Shown here: positions 9,991 through 18,903 of the stretch, piece by piece
How positions within the stretch are numbered: position 1 is the stretch's first letter
Layout of the letters: every line of letters starts with the position of its first letter
NCBI GenBank assembly: GCA_965199725.1
Contig: OZ241321.1
Span: 62,001 to 126,000, forward strand
DNA length: 64,000 nucleotides
Direction of reading: 5' to 3'
Source of the DNA: G965199725 sp965199725
Lineage (GTDB): Bacteria; Pseudomonadota; Gammaproteobacteria; Nitrosococcales; Methylophagaceae
The notes under the pieces: generated by a model
Told to the model about the DNA's origin: nothing
Databases searched by the model: none
The model's input: the letters and a program-made list of their open reading frames with translations, nothing else
Translations under genes and position numbers: made by a program

Positions 9991-10025
9991 GGTCTGTTAT
10001 CTTAAATGGATTAGTAGTCGGTTCA

Positions 10026-11531
10026 TTATTTCAGGGTGATACCCATATTAAGACGCGCTTTTTCGCAGTCGTCAAACCAACGTTCAGTGATGGTTTTGGT
10101 CTCAGTATAAAAACGCACTGCCTGCTTGCCATAGGCGTGATGATCGCCAATAAAAGAGCCACGCCAGCCGGTAAAAGAGAAAAAAGGCAAGGGTACTGGC
10201 ACTGGCACATTGATACCCACCTGTCCTACCAACACCTCATGGCGAAATTTGCGCGCCGTGGCACCACTACTGGTAAATATGGCGGTACCATTACCATTGG
10301 GGTTGTTGTTAATCAGTTCAATAGCCTGATCAAGCGTATCCGCGTTGATAATGCAGAGCACTGGCCCGAAAATTTCGTCTTGGTAAATGGTCATATCAGG
10401 CGTGACATCGGTAAATATAGTTGGGCCTACCCAGTTGCCGTCAGGGTAACCTTCTACCGTGCAGTTAGAGCCATCAAGAATACAGTCGGCACCTTCTTGT
10501 TTGCCTTTTTCAATAAAGGCTAATACCCGATCGCGTGCTTGCGGGCTTATCTGCGGGCCATACGCTGCTTGGCGATTATGCCAGATGCCCGGGCTTAATG
10601 TTTGGGCGGTAGTTTTTAAATCTTTTATCCAGGTGTTGCTGTCACCTACCGTAACCACTACTGAAATGGCCATACAACGTTGACCAGCGGCACCGAAACT
10701 AGCGCCTATCACACTATTTATTGTCTGCTGTTTATTAGCATCAGGCATCACCACCATGTGATTTTTAGCACCTGTCATACACTGGGCCCGCTTTAGATGT
10801 TGGCTGGCAGTGCGGTAGATATGCTGGCCGACAGCGGTAGAACCAACAAAGGACACTGCCTTTACTTTTTGGTGGGTGATCAGCATATCTACCTGATCTT
10901 TACTGCCGTGAACAACTTGTAATACACCTTCAGGCGCGCCCGCTTGGGTAAATAATTCTGCCAGCCGATTGGGGGTGAGCGGATCCTGCTCAGAGGGTTT
11001 GAGAATAAAGGTATTACCACAGGCAATAGCAAGCGGAAACATCCACAACGGAATCATTGCTGGAAAGTTAAACGGGGTGATACCAACGCATACTCCAAGC
11101 GGCTGGCTAACAGAATAACAATCAATTGCGGTGGCAACATTTCCTACTGTTTCGCCCATCAGCAGGCTAGCGATATTGCAGGCTTGTTCAACTACTTCAA
11201 TACCACGAAATATATCGCCCATAGCATCATCAAATGTTTTGCCGCTTTCCTGACAAAGGATTTCAGCCATTTCTTCCTGATGCGCTTTCAGCAGTTGTTG
11301 GTATTTGAGCATGATGCGAGTACGGACTGGTACAGGGATATTCTGCCAGTTTTTGAAGGTATCATTTGCTGATGTAACAGCACGATCAATTTCCGCTATA
11401 GTGGTGCAGGGAACTTGTGTTAATATTTGCTGAGTTGCTGGGTTGGTAACCGTTATCATATTGCGGGCTTGACTTAGTTGCCATTTGCCTGCGATAAAAA
11501 CGGGTAGTTTTGTTGGAAATGAACCTTTCAT
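10026..11531 (-). CDS. mmsA: Methylmalonate-semialdehyde dehydrogenase (CoA-acylating)
   Basis: An NAD-dependent aldehyde dehydrogenase of 501 aa that converts (methyl)malonate semialdehyde to propionyl-/acetyl-CoA. The catalytic Cys sits in GASFGAAGQRCMAISV (about residue 285), and the C-terminal PVPVPLPFFSFTGWRGSF signature separates MmsA from other ALDH classes. No separate 3-hydroxyisobutyrate dehydrogenase gene (mmsB) is in the window, so the pathway is incomplete here. The upstream 335-bp gap to rpoE (11532-11865) holds the candidate sigma-E promoter and no gene. Confidence 0.92.
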   Translation of the reverse strand: MKGSFPTKLPVFIAGKWQLSQARNMITVTNPATQQILTQVPCTTIAEIDRAVTSANDTFKNWQNIPVPVRTRIMLKYQQLLKAHQEEMAEILCQESGKTFDDAMGDIFRGIEVVEQACNIASLLMGETVGNVATAIDCYSVSQPLGVCVGITPFNFPAMIPLWMFPLAIACGNTFILKPSEQDPLTPNRLAELFTQAGAPEGVLQVVHGSKDQVDMLITHQKVKAVSFVGSTAVGQHIYRTASQHLKRAQCMTGAKNHMVVMPDANKQQTINSVIGASFGAAGQRCMAISVVVTVGDSNTWIKDLKTTAQTLSPGIWHNRQAAYGPQISPQARDRVLAFIEKGKQEGADCILDGSNCTVEGYPDGNWVGPTIFTDVTPDMTIYQDEIFGPVLCIINADTLDQAIELINNNPNGNGTAIFTSSGATARKFRHEVLVGQVGINVPVPVPLPFFSFTGWRGSFIGDHHAYGKQAVRFYTETKTITERWFDDCEKARLNMGITLK

Positions 11532-11772
11532 AATGTTGCTATAGCGGAAAATTATCTTAACGTCTAATCGTTTATATTGACAGTATTTATGTTACGCGAC
11601 CTGTACTGGACTGACAACAGCAGGTCTTTATGTTCTTGTTCAAGTTGAATCTCATTCCATAAATTATGGATAAGAGGTTATCTACATAACGGCTTGCAGG
11701 CCGAGAAAACATCTTAACTTCAAGAGGCGCCTTTATGTTAACAGTTGTTACTATTATTCATAGCAACTTTTG

Positions 11773-11801
11773 GGAACTAAAAGCAGATTGTCATGGTCAG
11801 A
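11773..11801 (+). promoter_or_regulatory. Candidate autoregulated sigma-E promoter of the rpoE operon
   Basis: GGAACT (11773-11778) followed about 17-18 bp later by TCAGA (11797-11801) matches the extracytoplasmic sigma-E pattern (GGAACTT - spacer - TCTRA-like). It sits 65 bp upstream of the rpoE ATG. rpoE autoregulation is established in enterics and pseudomonads; here it is inferred from the motif. Confidence 0.5.
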
Positions 11802-11865
11802 CGTAGTCTAAATAGACTAAATTTGGCATAATTTGCGTCAAGATAGAACCATCTTGGAAGGCTTA

Positions 11866-12441
11866 ATGGGTGTAGATTTAGATCTGGTAAGTAGGATACA
11901 GGCAGGCGATAAGAAGGCGTTTGATGTCCTAACCATGAAGTATCAAAGACGGATCGTGCATGTTATTAATGGTTTCTTACATGATCCAGTTGAGTCACTG
12001 GATGTTGCCCAAGAAGCATTTATTAAGGCATATCTTGCCATTGCTAGTTTTAGAGGGGATAGTAATTTTTATACATGGCTGTACCGTATTGCAATTAATA
12101 CATCAAAAAACCATTTAACATCTCGCTCTAAGCGACCACCAGCAATGGATATTGATGTAATGAATACAACAAATTTTTATGATGCATCTGAATTAAAGGA
12201 GATTGATACACCAGAAAATAACTTGATGTGCGATCAACTTGAGCAAGCTATTTATGAGACGATTGAAAGTTTGTCAGATGATATGGCAACGACAATCAGG
12301 TTGCGAGAGTTTGGTGGCATGAGTTATGAGGAGATTGCTGAGGCAATGGATTGTCCGGTAGGCACAGTACGATCACGCATTTTTCGCGCGCGCGAAGCAA
12401 TAGATAAAAAAATAAAAAATGGGAGTGGCATTGGTGAATAG
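11866..12441 (+). CDS. rpoE: RNA polymerase sigma-E factor
   Basis: ECF sigma factor (191 aa from the chosen start). Sigma region 2 shows DVAQEAFIKAYLAIASFRGDSNFYTWLYRIAINT and region 4 shows MSYEEIAEAMDCPVGTVRSRIFRAREAID, both close to RpoE/AlgU. I chose ATG 11866 because TGGAAGG lies just upstream and the N-terminus MGVDLDLVSRIQAGDKKAFD then matches the family; an in-frame TTG at 11833 would add 11 residues. It heads rpoE-rseA-rseB-rseC-mucD and directs the envelope-stress response. Confidence 0.95.
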   Translation: MGVDLDLVSRIQAGDKKAFDVLTMKYQRRIVHVINGFLHDPVESLDVAQEAFIKAYLAIASFRGDSNFYTWLYRIAINTSKNHLTSRSKRPPAMDIDVMNTTNFYDASELKEIDTPENNLMCDQLEQAIYETIESLSDDMATTIRLREFGGMSYEEIAEAMDCPVGTVRSRIFRAREAIDKKIKNGSGIGE

Positions 12442-12988
12442 TCATAATGAGATACTTTCGGCGCTGGTTGATGGTGAATTAGAAGGCGAAAATTTAGATT
12501 ATGCCTTGAATTTGTTGGCTAAAGATGAGCAGGCACGAGCACAATTTCAGCGTTATCAGTTGGCAAGTGATGTCTTGCATGGCCATGCAGCGTACTATGA
12601 TACTGACTTAACAGATAACATTACAGCGTTTTTGGTTGATTCGGCTGTACCCATTAGCAAAACAGATAACAAGGTGCAGATAATTACGTTTCCCGGCCGA
12701 TTATGGAAGCAGGCTGTTGGGGTTGCTGTTGCCGCTTCACTTGCTGTGTTAGTTGTATCAGTGCAATATGAAAGTGATACTGTACCCCTGGTGCCATCAG
12801 TAGCTGTTAATGATCAATCTGTTAGTACTGTTGCTGTTGATAAGACCAGAGAATACTTGGCTATGGGCGGTTCTAAGGCGGAATACAGGATAAACAATTA
12901 CATGACCGATCATAATGCAGATGATCACGAATTGGCTTTGCTTGCCTATATGCAATTGTCTGCTGATATGGCTAAGACCAATAACTGA
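12434..12988 (+). CDS. rseA: Anti-sigma-E factor RseA/MucA
   Basis: Single-pass inner-membrane anti-sigma factor. The cytosolic N-terminal domain (NEILSALVDGELEGENL) binds sigma-E, a transmembrane helix lies near residues 90-110 (QAVGVAVAASLAVLVVS), and the rest is periplasmic. I prefer GTG 12434, with GGGAG upstream, over ATG 12419, which has no Shine-Dalgarno. Either start overlaps the end of rpoE. The stop overlaps the rseB ATG (ATGA arrangement), so the genes are translationally coupled. Confidence 0.88.
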   Translation: MNSHNEILSALVDGELEGENLDYALNLLAKDEQARAQFQRYQLASDVLHGHAAYYDTDLTDNITAFLVDSAVPISKTDNKVQIITFPGRLWKQAVGVAVAASLAVLVVSVQYESDTVPLVPSVAVNDQSVSTVAVDKTREYLAMGGSKAEYRINNYMTDHNADDHELALLAYMQLSADMAKTNN

Positions 12989-13965
12989 TGTCCAAATTGG
13001 GGCGAATATGTTTGACTTTATTTTTATTGTTGCCTGCAATTAAAGCTTATGCAGACAGCAAGGCAACAGCGTTATTTGAACACACGCTTTTAGCGACTAT
13101 AAATCTTAATTATCAGGGTGTATTTGTGTTGCAAACAGGAGATAAGTTGCAAACTATCCGTATTTTTCATCGTAAGAACACAGGTGGTGAAAGTGTGCGG
13201 TTGATTGCATTAGACGGTTTGGCAAGAGAGTTTGTTCGTAATAATGACGCGTTCGCATGTGTCCACCCAGAAGGCCAGGCATCAAAGCACAGTATGTTGG
13301 GGCTTGGCTTCCCTGATAGCTTAATAAGGCGCTTGAATAAGGCCAGACATTATTACCACATGCATTTGGGTAAAGAGTCAAGGATCGCAGGACGTCAGGC
13401 GGACGAATTAAAGCTGATATCAATAGATAATAACCGTTATGATTATCATTTATGGGTTGCTAAAGATACTGGTATGTTGCTACAATCAAGCCTAGTTGAT
13501 GATACAGGTCGGGTACTGAGAAAATTAGCATTTTCGCTAATAGATGTGGGTACTGATATTGCTGATGATGCATTTCAGCTGAAAACGCAAGGCTATAAAT
13601 ATTCGTGGCGCTCAATCAGAAACCTCCATGCTAAAGTGACAGATCGTAAGGCAGAATATGACTGCAAATGTTGGCTACCAGAAGGTTTTGTATTGGTTAA
13701 TCAAAATAGACTTAAAGCAATAAGTGGTGAGCCAGTTAAGCACATGGTGTATAGCGATGGGCTGAGTTCAATTTCAATATTTATAGAGAAAATGCGCCTC
13801 GGACATAATTATTTGCCTGTATCTATGAGTTCAAAAATAGGTATCGCCAGTACATCTGCTAATATTGTTGGTAAACATTTTGTTACTGTTATTGGTGAGA
13901 TGCCAGCGGCCACTGTTGAAAAAGTAGCTGGCTCAATTCGTTATGAGGGCATCACCAATGATTAA
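12988..13965 (+). CDS. rseB: Periplasmic sigma-E regulatory protein RseB/MucB
   Basis: A 325-aa exported protein (signal peptide about residues 1-22, ending AYA) with the two-domain MucB/RseB fold. The LolA-like N-terminal domain begins ATALFEHTLLATINLNYQGVFV, and the C-terminal domain includes YDCKCWLPEGFVLVNQNRLKA. It protects RseA from DegS cleavage until off-pathway lipids or lipopolysaccharide bind. It overlaps rseA by 1 bp and rseC by 8 bp. Confidence 0.9.
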   Translation: MSKLGRICLTLFLLLPAIKAYADSKATALFEHTLLATINLNYQGVFVLQTGDKLQTIRIFHRKNTGGESVRLIALDGLAREFVRNNDAFACVHPEGQASKHSMLGLGFPDSLIRRLNKARHYYHMHLGKESRIAGRQADELKLISIDNNRYDYHLWVAKDTGMLLQSSLVDDTGRVLRKLAFSLIDVGTDIADDAFQLKTQGYKYSWRSIRNLHAKVTDRKAEYDCKCWLPEGFVLVNQNRLKAISGEPVKHMVYSDGLSSISIFIEKMRLGHNYLPVSMSSKIGIASTSANIVGKHFVTVIGEMPAATVEKVAGSIRYEGITND

Positions 13966-14377
13966 GCAGAAGGCTGGCGTTGTTAGCGTTGATGATAATA
14001 CTGTTTGGCTAGATGTTGAACGTGAATCAACATGTAGCAGCTGTGCGGTTAAGCAAGGTTGTGGTACAGGGATGCTTGCCAAGCATGTTGGACAACGTTT
14101 TTCACGTGTTGCAGTCAACAAGGAATATGAGGTTTATGCTGGTCAACAGGTTCAGTTAGCGATTGCTGAAGACCGCTTACTGCACGGTGCATTTTTGCTG
14201 TATATTCTGCCGCTTATTTTTATGTTTGTGTCTGCGATACTGGCAAGATTAGTGATGGCAAGTGAGATAATGGAAGTGTTTGCTGGCATTGCAGGGTTTT
14301 TTATTGGTTGCTATTGGGTAAGAGTTCACCTGCGCAATAGCGAGGATGGCTTTCGGGCCAGAATAGTTGAGGAGTAG
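13958..14377 (+). CDS. rseC: SoxR-reducing system / RseC family protein
   Basis: An inner-membrane protein of 139 aa. The N-terminal Cys cluster ESTCSSCAVKQGCGTG (four Cys) and two adjacent transmembrane helices (FLLYILPLIFMFVSAILA and VFAGIAGFFIGCYWV) are the RseC hallmarks. ATG 13958 is chosen because GAGG lies at 13945-13948 and the protein then starts MIKQKAGVVSV, as in the family. RseC modulates sigma-E signalling or electron transfer to [Fe-S] regulators; its exact role is unclear. Confidence 0.88.
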   Translation: MIKQKAGVVSVDDNTVWLDVERESTCSSCAVKQGCGTGMLAKHVGQRFSRVAVNKEYEVYAGQQVQLAIAEDRLLHGAFLLYILPLIFMFVSAILARLVMASEIMEVFAGIAGFFIGCYWVRVHLRNSEDGFRARIVEE

Positions 14378-14379
14378 TA

Positions 14380-15795
14380 ATGAAAAATTGTAAGCATTGG
14401 TCGTGGCTTTTTTTGGTGACTTTATTATTGAGCCTAAATGTGCATGCTCGTGGCAATTTGCCTGATTTTACAGAATTAGTGACTGAAAGTGCCGCTGCTG
14501 TTGTTAACATCAGCACTACTAAGAAGCCGAAAAAATCACGTAACAGACCATCACCAAACTTACATATGCCTGATGAGCTTGAAGATTTTTTTGGACGTTT
14601 CTTTGGTGAGCCGAGAGATTGGAATGGACAGCCAAGAAATGCTCATTCGCTGGGATCGGGATTTGTCTTATCGTCAGATGGTTATGTGTTAACTAACCAT
14701 CATGTTGTTAAAGATGCTGATGAAATTATTGTACGATTTAATGATGGCAATGAAATGGTCGCTGAATTATTAGGTAGTGACGAGCGTAGCGATGTTGCGC
14801 TATTAAAAGTTGAAGCAACCAACCTTAAATCAGTTAAGCTGGGTGATTCTACTAAGCTGAAAGTAGGCGAATGGGTACTTGCCATTGGTTCGCCTTTTGG
14901 TTTTGATTACTCAGCAACCGCTGGCATTATCAGTGCCTTAGGCCGCAGTTTGCCCAGTGACAGTTATGTTCCCTTTATTCAGACAGATGTTGCAATTAAC
15001 CCCGGTAATTCTGGTGGTCCATTATTTGATCTTGATGGCGAAGTGATTGGCATCAACTCACAGATATATAGTCGTACAGGTGGTTTTATGGGCGTTTCAT
15101 TCGCTATTCCTATGGATGTGGTGATAAATGTAGTTAATCAGATTAAATCACAAGGCTATGTTAGTCGTGGCTGGTTGGGTGTATCCATTCAAAATGTAAC
15201 CCGTGAGCTGGCCGAGTCATTTGGCATGAAAAAACCACAAGGTGCATTAATTGCTCAGGTGATGGCAGATAGCCCCGCATTAAAAGGAGGGTTGCAGCCA
15301 GGTGATATTATTCTTGAATTTAATGGCAAAAAAGTGGAAAACTCATCATCTTTGCCCCCTATAGTCGGTAGCACAGGGATTGGTGAAAAAGTGCCTGTTG
15401 TGGTGCTCAGACAAAATAAACGCAAAATAATTCGGGTAAAAATTGAAGAGTTGCCAGAAGATGGGAAAATCTTTATTGCCGGTGGTCATTCCGGGCAATC
15501 TATTGATAGACGTTTGTCAGTTGAGGTGGATGATCTGAATGACAGACAGCGTCAGCGCTATGGCATTGATAAGGGTGGCATCATTGTTGTTAGTTTAGAT
15601 CAGTCAGGTGTGGCGGCAGCGGCTGGTATCAAAAATGGTGACATCATCGTTACTATTGACAATGAGAAGATAGACAATGTCAAGCATTTTTTAGCGATGG
15701 TTAAGGATTTGCCAGAAAACAAGCCAATCCCGGCGCTGATTAGACGTGGTGAAAATGCTATCTTTCTTGTATTAAAAATCGCAAGTGATGATTAA
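14380..15795 (+). CDS. mucD: Periplasmic serine protease/chaperone MucD (DegP/DegQ family)
   Basis: HtrA protease (471 aa) with a signal peptide (about 1-23, ending VHA), a trypsin-like domain and two PDZ domains. Catalytic residues are visible as His in LTNHHVV (about residue 107), Asp in ERSDVALLKV (about 137) and Ser in NPGNSGGPLF (about 211). PDZ1 spans about 255-345 and PDZ2 about 375-465. A loop rich in Phe/Asp/Pro near the N-terminus (LEDFFGRFFGEP) is typical of MucD. It is the last gene of the sigma-E operon, with a terminator 70 bp downstream. Confidence 0.93.
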   Translation: MKNCKHWSWLFLVTLLLSLNVHARGNLPDFTELVTESAAAVVNISTTKKPKKSRNRPSPNLHMPDELEDFFGRFFGEPRDWNGQPRNAHSLGSGFVLSSDGYVLTNHHVVKDADEIIVRFNDGNEMVAELLGSDERSDVALLKVEATNLKSVKLGDSTKLKVGEWVLAIGSPFGFDYSATAGIISALGRSLPSDSYVPFIQTDVAINPGNSGGPLFDLDGEVIGINSQIYSRTGGFMGVSFAIPMDVVINVVNQIKSQGYVSRGWLGVSIQNVTRELAESFGMKKPQGALIAQVMADSPALKGGLQPGDIILEFNGKKVENSSSLPPIVGSTGIGEKVPVVVLRQNKRKIIRVKIEELPEDGKIFIAGGHSGQSIDRRLSVEVDDLNDRQRQRYGIDKGGIIVVSLDQSGVAAAAGIKNGDIIVTIDNEKIDNVKHFLAMVKDLPENKPIPALIRRGENAIFLVLKIASDD

Positions 15796-15867
15796 TTGCG
15801 ATACATTAAGGTGCGCGACAATGGCCCTGTTTTTGTCGTAAAATCTACCTGAATTTAAAGATAATGA

Positions 15868-15900
15868 ATCGGTTGGCAGCCATTTTGCCAGCCGATTTTT
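15868..15900 (+). terminator. Rho-independent terminator after mucD
   Basis: An 11-bp stem (15868-15878 with 15886-15896, one G-T pair), a 7-nt loop and a run of T. It closes the sigma-E operon 72 bp after the mucD stop and 28 bp before lepA. Confidence 0.8.
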
Positions 15901-15928
15901 AGTGTTTAACAGGATCATTTAGTTTTCT

Positions 15929-17725
15929 ATGGATCGTATTCGCAACTTTTCAATCATCGCACATATTGATCATGGAAAATCTACCATCGCCGATCGTTTT
16001 ATTCAGATTTGTGGCGGTTTAGCTGAACGAGAAATGTCATCGCAAGTGCTTGATGCCATGGATATTGAACGCGAACGCGGTATTACTATCAAGGCGCAAT
16101 GTGTTTCCCTGGACTACACAGCACAGAGTGGCACGATTTATCACTTAAACTTTATTGATACGCCTGGTCATGTTGATTTTTCTTATGAAGTATCACGCTC
16201 GCTGGCTGCTTGTGATGGTGCTTTGCTGGTAGTTGATGCTGCGCAAGGTGTTGAGGCGCAAAGTGTGGCTAATTGTTATACTGCCATTGATCTTGGTCTG
16301 GAGGTTCTGCCAGTTATTAACAAGATAGATTTGCCTTCTGCTGATCCACTACGTGTTGTCCAAGAGATAGAAGATATTATTGGTGTTGATGCCAAGGAAG
16401 CTGTGCAATGCAGCGCCAAAACTGGCTTTGGCATTGATAGTCTATTAGAGCTGATTGTTACCCATATTCCTGCGCCAACAGGTGATGCTGACGGGGCACT
16501 GCAAGCGCTTATTATTGATTCTTGGTTTGACAGCTATGTTGGCGTTATTTCACTGGTTAGAATTATGCACGGATCATTGAAGCCACGTGATAAAATCAAA
16601 GTTATGTCAACTGGGCGTGAATATCAGGTTGAGCAAGTTGGTGTATTTACTCCGAAGCGTAAAACACGAGACGCTCTTTATTGTGGTGAAGTAGGTTATG
16701 TTATATCAGGCGTAAAGGATATTGATGGTGCGCCAGTCGGCGACACATTAACCCATACCCATCTTGGCGCAACAGAGATGTTGCCAGGCTTTAAATCAAT
16801 TACACCTCAGGTATATGCTGGGCTTTTTCCCGTGAGCTCGGATCATTTTGAGGCATTTCGTGAAGCATTGGCCAAGTTACGGTTAAATGATGCATCGCTG
16901 TTTTTTGAACCAGAAAATTCACAGGCACTGGGGTTTGGTTTTCGTTGTGGTTTTCTTGGCTTGTTACATATGGAGATTATTCAAGAGCGGCTGGGGCGTG
17001 AGTATGATCTGGATTTAATTACTACTGCTCCTACGGTTGTGTTTGAAGTCGTTACCACCAAAGGTGATGTAGTGAGTGTTGAAAATCCAGCGCATTTACC
17101 TAATACTGCTAGTATAGATGAAATTCGTGAACCGCTTGTTATTGCTGATATTTTAGTTCCTCAGGAATATGTGGGTGCAGTCATCACTTTGTGCATAGAA
17201 AAACGTGGTGTACAAAAAAACATGCAATATCTGGGCAGACAGGTAGCGCTTAGTTATGAGTTGCCGATGAATGAAGTAGTGATTGATTTTTTTGATCGTA
17301 TTAAATCAGTTAGTCGTGGCTATGCTTCACTAGATTATCATTTTATTCGTTTTCAGCAGGCAAACCTAGTCAAGTTGGATGTACTAATTAATGGTGAGCG
17401 GATAGATGCGTTAGCGATGATTGTTCACAGCAATGACAGCGTTTCTCGTGGTCGTCAGCTAGTGGAAAGAATGCAGGCACTGATTCCCAGGCAAATGTTT
17501 GATATTGCTATTCAGGCAGCGATTGGCGGTAATATCATTGCCAGATCAACAGTAAAGGCAGTGCGGAAAAATGTATTGGCTAAGTGTTATGGCGGTGATG
17601 TATCACGGAAACGAAAATTACTTGAAAAGCAAAAAGCGGGTAAAAAGCGAATGAAATCAATTGGTAAAGTGATGGTGCCTCAAGAGGCATTTCTGGCGGC
17701 GCTCAAGTTGTCAAAAAAATCTTAA
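15929..17725 (+). CDS. lepA: Elongation factor 4 (LepA)
   Basis: Ribosome back-translocation GTPase of 598 aa, the normal LepA length. G1 is IIAHIDHGKST (about residue 8), the switch II/G3 region is DTPGHVDFSYEV (about 77) and G4 is NKIDLP (about 131). The LepA-specific C-terminal domain is present (SVSRGYASLDYHFIRFQ, then IIARSTVKAVRKNVLAKCYGGDVSRKRKLL split over about 530-560). The lepA-lepB pair is conserved in gammaproteobacteria; lepB follows after 13 bp. Confidence 0.97.
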   Translation: MDRIRNFSIIAHIDHGKSTIADRFIQICGGLAEREMSSQVLDAMDIERERGITIKAQCVSLDYTAQSGTIYHLNFIDTPGHVDFSYEVSRSLAACDGALLVVDAAQGVEAQSVANCYTAIDLGLEVLPVINKIDLPSADPLRVVQEIEDIIGVDAKEAVQCSAKTGFGIDSLLELIVTHIPAPTGDADGALQALIIDSWFDSYVGVISLVRIMHGSLKPRDKIKVMSTGREYQVEQVGVFTPKRKTRDALYCGEVGYVISGVKDIDGAPVGDTLTHTHLGATEMLPGFKSITPQVYAGLFPVSSDHFEAFREALAKLRLNDASLFFEPENSQALGFGFRCGFLGLLHMEIIQERLGREYDLDLITTAPTVVFEVVTTKGDVVSVENPAHLPNTASIDEIREPLVIADILVPQEYVGAVITLCIEKRGVQKNMQYLGRQVALSYELPMNEVVIDFFDRIKSVSRGYASLDYHFIRFQQANLVKLDVLINGERIDALAMIVHSNDSVSRGRQLVERMQALIPRQMFDIAIQAAIGGNIIARSTVKAVRKNVLAKCYGGDVSRKRKLLEKQKAGKKRMKSIGKVMVPQEAFLAALKLSKKS

Positions 17726-17738
17726 GGAGTATTGAGAA

Positions 17739-18500
17739 ATGAGTTTTCCAGCAATACTGGTCATGTTAGTTGCTATTACAGGCATTATTTGGTTGGCTGA
17801 CAAATTGTTGTGGGCAAAAAACCGCACTGCCCATCAGAAAGAGCCGATTATAGTTGAATATTCACGCTCATTTTTTCCTATTATTTTAGCAGTGCTAATT
17901 ATTCGGTCATTTATTGTTGAGCCATTTCGTATTCCGTCAGCATCCATGTTGCCGACTCTATATGTCGGTGATTTTATTTTAGTGAATAAATTTGCTTATG
18001 GCATTCGTTTGCCTGTGCTTAACTATAAGGTAATACCAGTCGGTAAGCCTGAGCGTGGGGATGTGCTTGTTTTTCGCTATCCTAAAGATCCTAGTATTGA
18101 TTACATTAAACGAGTTGTTGGTTTGCCAGGAGATAAAATTGGCTATTTTAATAAAATGCTGTATGTGAATGACAAACTTGTTGCCCGCGACTTAAAGCAA
18201 AAAGATATGCGCTTGTTTACTGCCACATCAGGAAGGTTTCAGCTTTATTTTGAACATTTGGGCAAGCATGGTCATGACATGCTGATTGATCCTGTTCGTC
18301 AATCAGTTCAGGGCAAAATGATAGTGCCAGCTGGTCACTATTTTGCTATGGGTGATAATCGTGACAATAGCAATGATAGTCGGTTTTGGGGCACGGTACC
18401 AGAAGAAAATCTGGTAGGAAAGGCATTTTTTATCTGGATGAGTTGGAATTGGAGTGCTGGTGGCATTATCTGGGATCGTTTGGGCAATTCAATTAATTAA
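17739..18500 (+). CDS. lepB: Signal peptidase I
   Basis: Inner-membrane leader peptidase (253 aa). An N-terminal transmembrane helix (about 5-22) and a second one (about 46-62) precede the catalytic domain. The nucleophile Ser lies in RIPSASMLPTL (about residue 72), the general-base Lys in DYIKRVVGLPGD (about 123), and the box E motif is MGDNRDNSNDSR (about 205). It lies 13 bp after lepA and 10 bp before the DUF4845 gene. Confidence 0.96.
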   Translation: MSFPAILVMLVAITGIIWLADKLLWAKNRTAHQKEPIIVEYSRSFFPIILAVLIIRSFIVEPFRIPSASMLPTLYVGDFILVNKFAYGIRLPVLNYKVIPVGKPERGDVLVFRYPKDPSIDYIKRVVGLPGDKIGYFNKMLYVNDKLVARDLKQKDMRLFTATSGRFQLYFEHLGKHGHDMLIDPVRQSVQGKMIVPAGHYFAMGDNRDNSNDSRFWGTVPEENLVGKAFFIWMSWNWSAGGIIWDRLGNSIN

Positions 18501-18510
18501 CAGGTAGCTT

Positions 18511-18903
18511 ATGCAAAAAAAACAGACGCTCGCAACGCGTACCATATCATTGATTAAACGGATCGTTATGTTGATGGTGATTATTATTTTTGCTATGGCA
18601 ACGGTGCAGCTAGCCCCTATCTATCTTGAATACCATAGTGTATTACAGATAATGGATGATATAGAAACAGAAATCATATACAACAAACTTACTAAGAATC
18701 AAGTTTATCAATTGCTAAGAAAGCGGTTTGATGCTAACTATGTGCCCATTACTAACGTGGAAAAAGAAAATATTGAGTTATTGCGTAGTAGGGAAGCAAT
18801 GTATGTAACTAAAATTATCATTGACTATGAGGTCAGCAGACCATTTTTTGCCCATGTTTACTTGGTGGGACGGTTTCATGCAGAGGTAGGTCGTGATAAT
18901 TAG
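18511..18903 (+). CDS. DUF4845 small membrane protein
   Basis: A 130-aa protein with one N-terminal transmembrane helix (about residues 17-35, RIVMLMVIIIFAMATVQL) and the periplasmic IYLEYHSVLQIMDDI motif of DUF4845, found between lepB and rnc in many gammaproteobacteria. Its function is unknown. The stop TAG is directly followed by the rnc ATG. Confidence 0.85.
   Translation: MQKKQTLATRTISLIKRIVMLMVIIIFAMATVQLAPIYLEYHSVLQIMDDIETEIIYNKLTKNQVYQLLRKRFDANYVPITNVEKENIELLRSREAMYVTKIIIDYEVSRPFFAHVYLVGRFHAEVGRDN

Noticed and set aside
10137..10523. Plus-strand frames inside mmsA
   Set aside because: Shadows of a well-conserved minus-strand dehydrogenase; no family resemblance.
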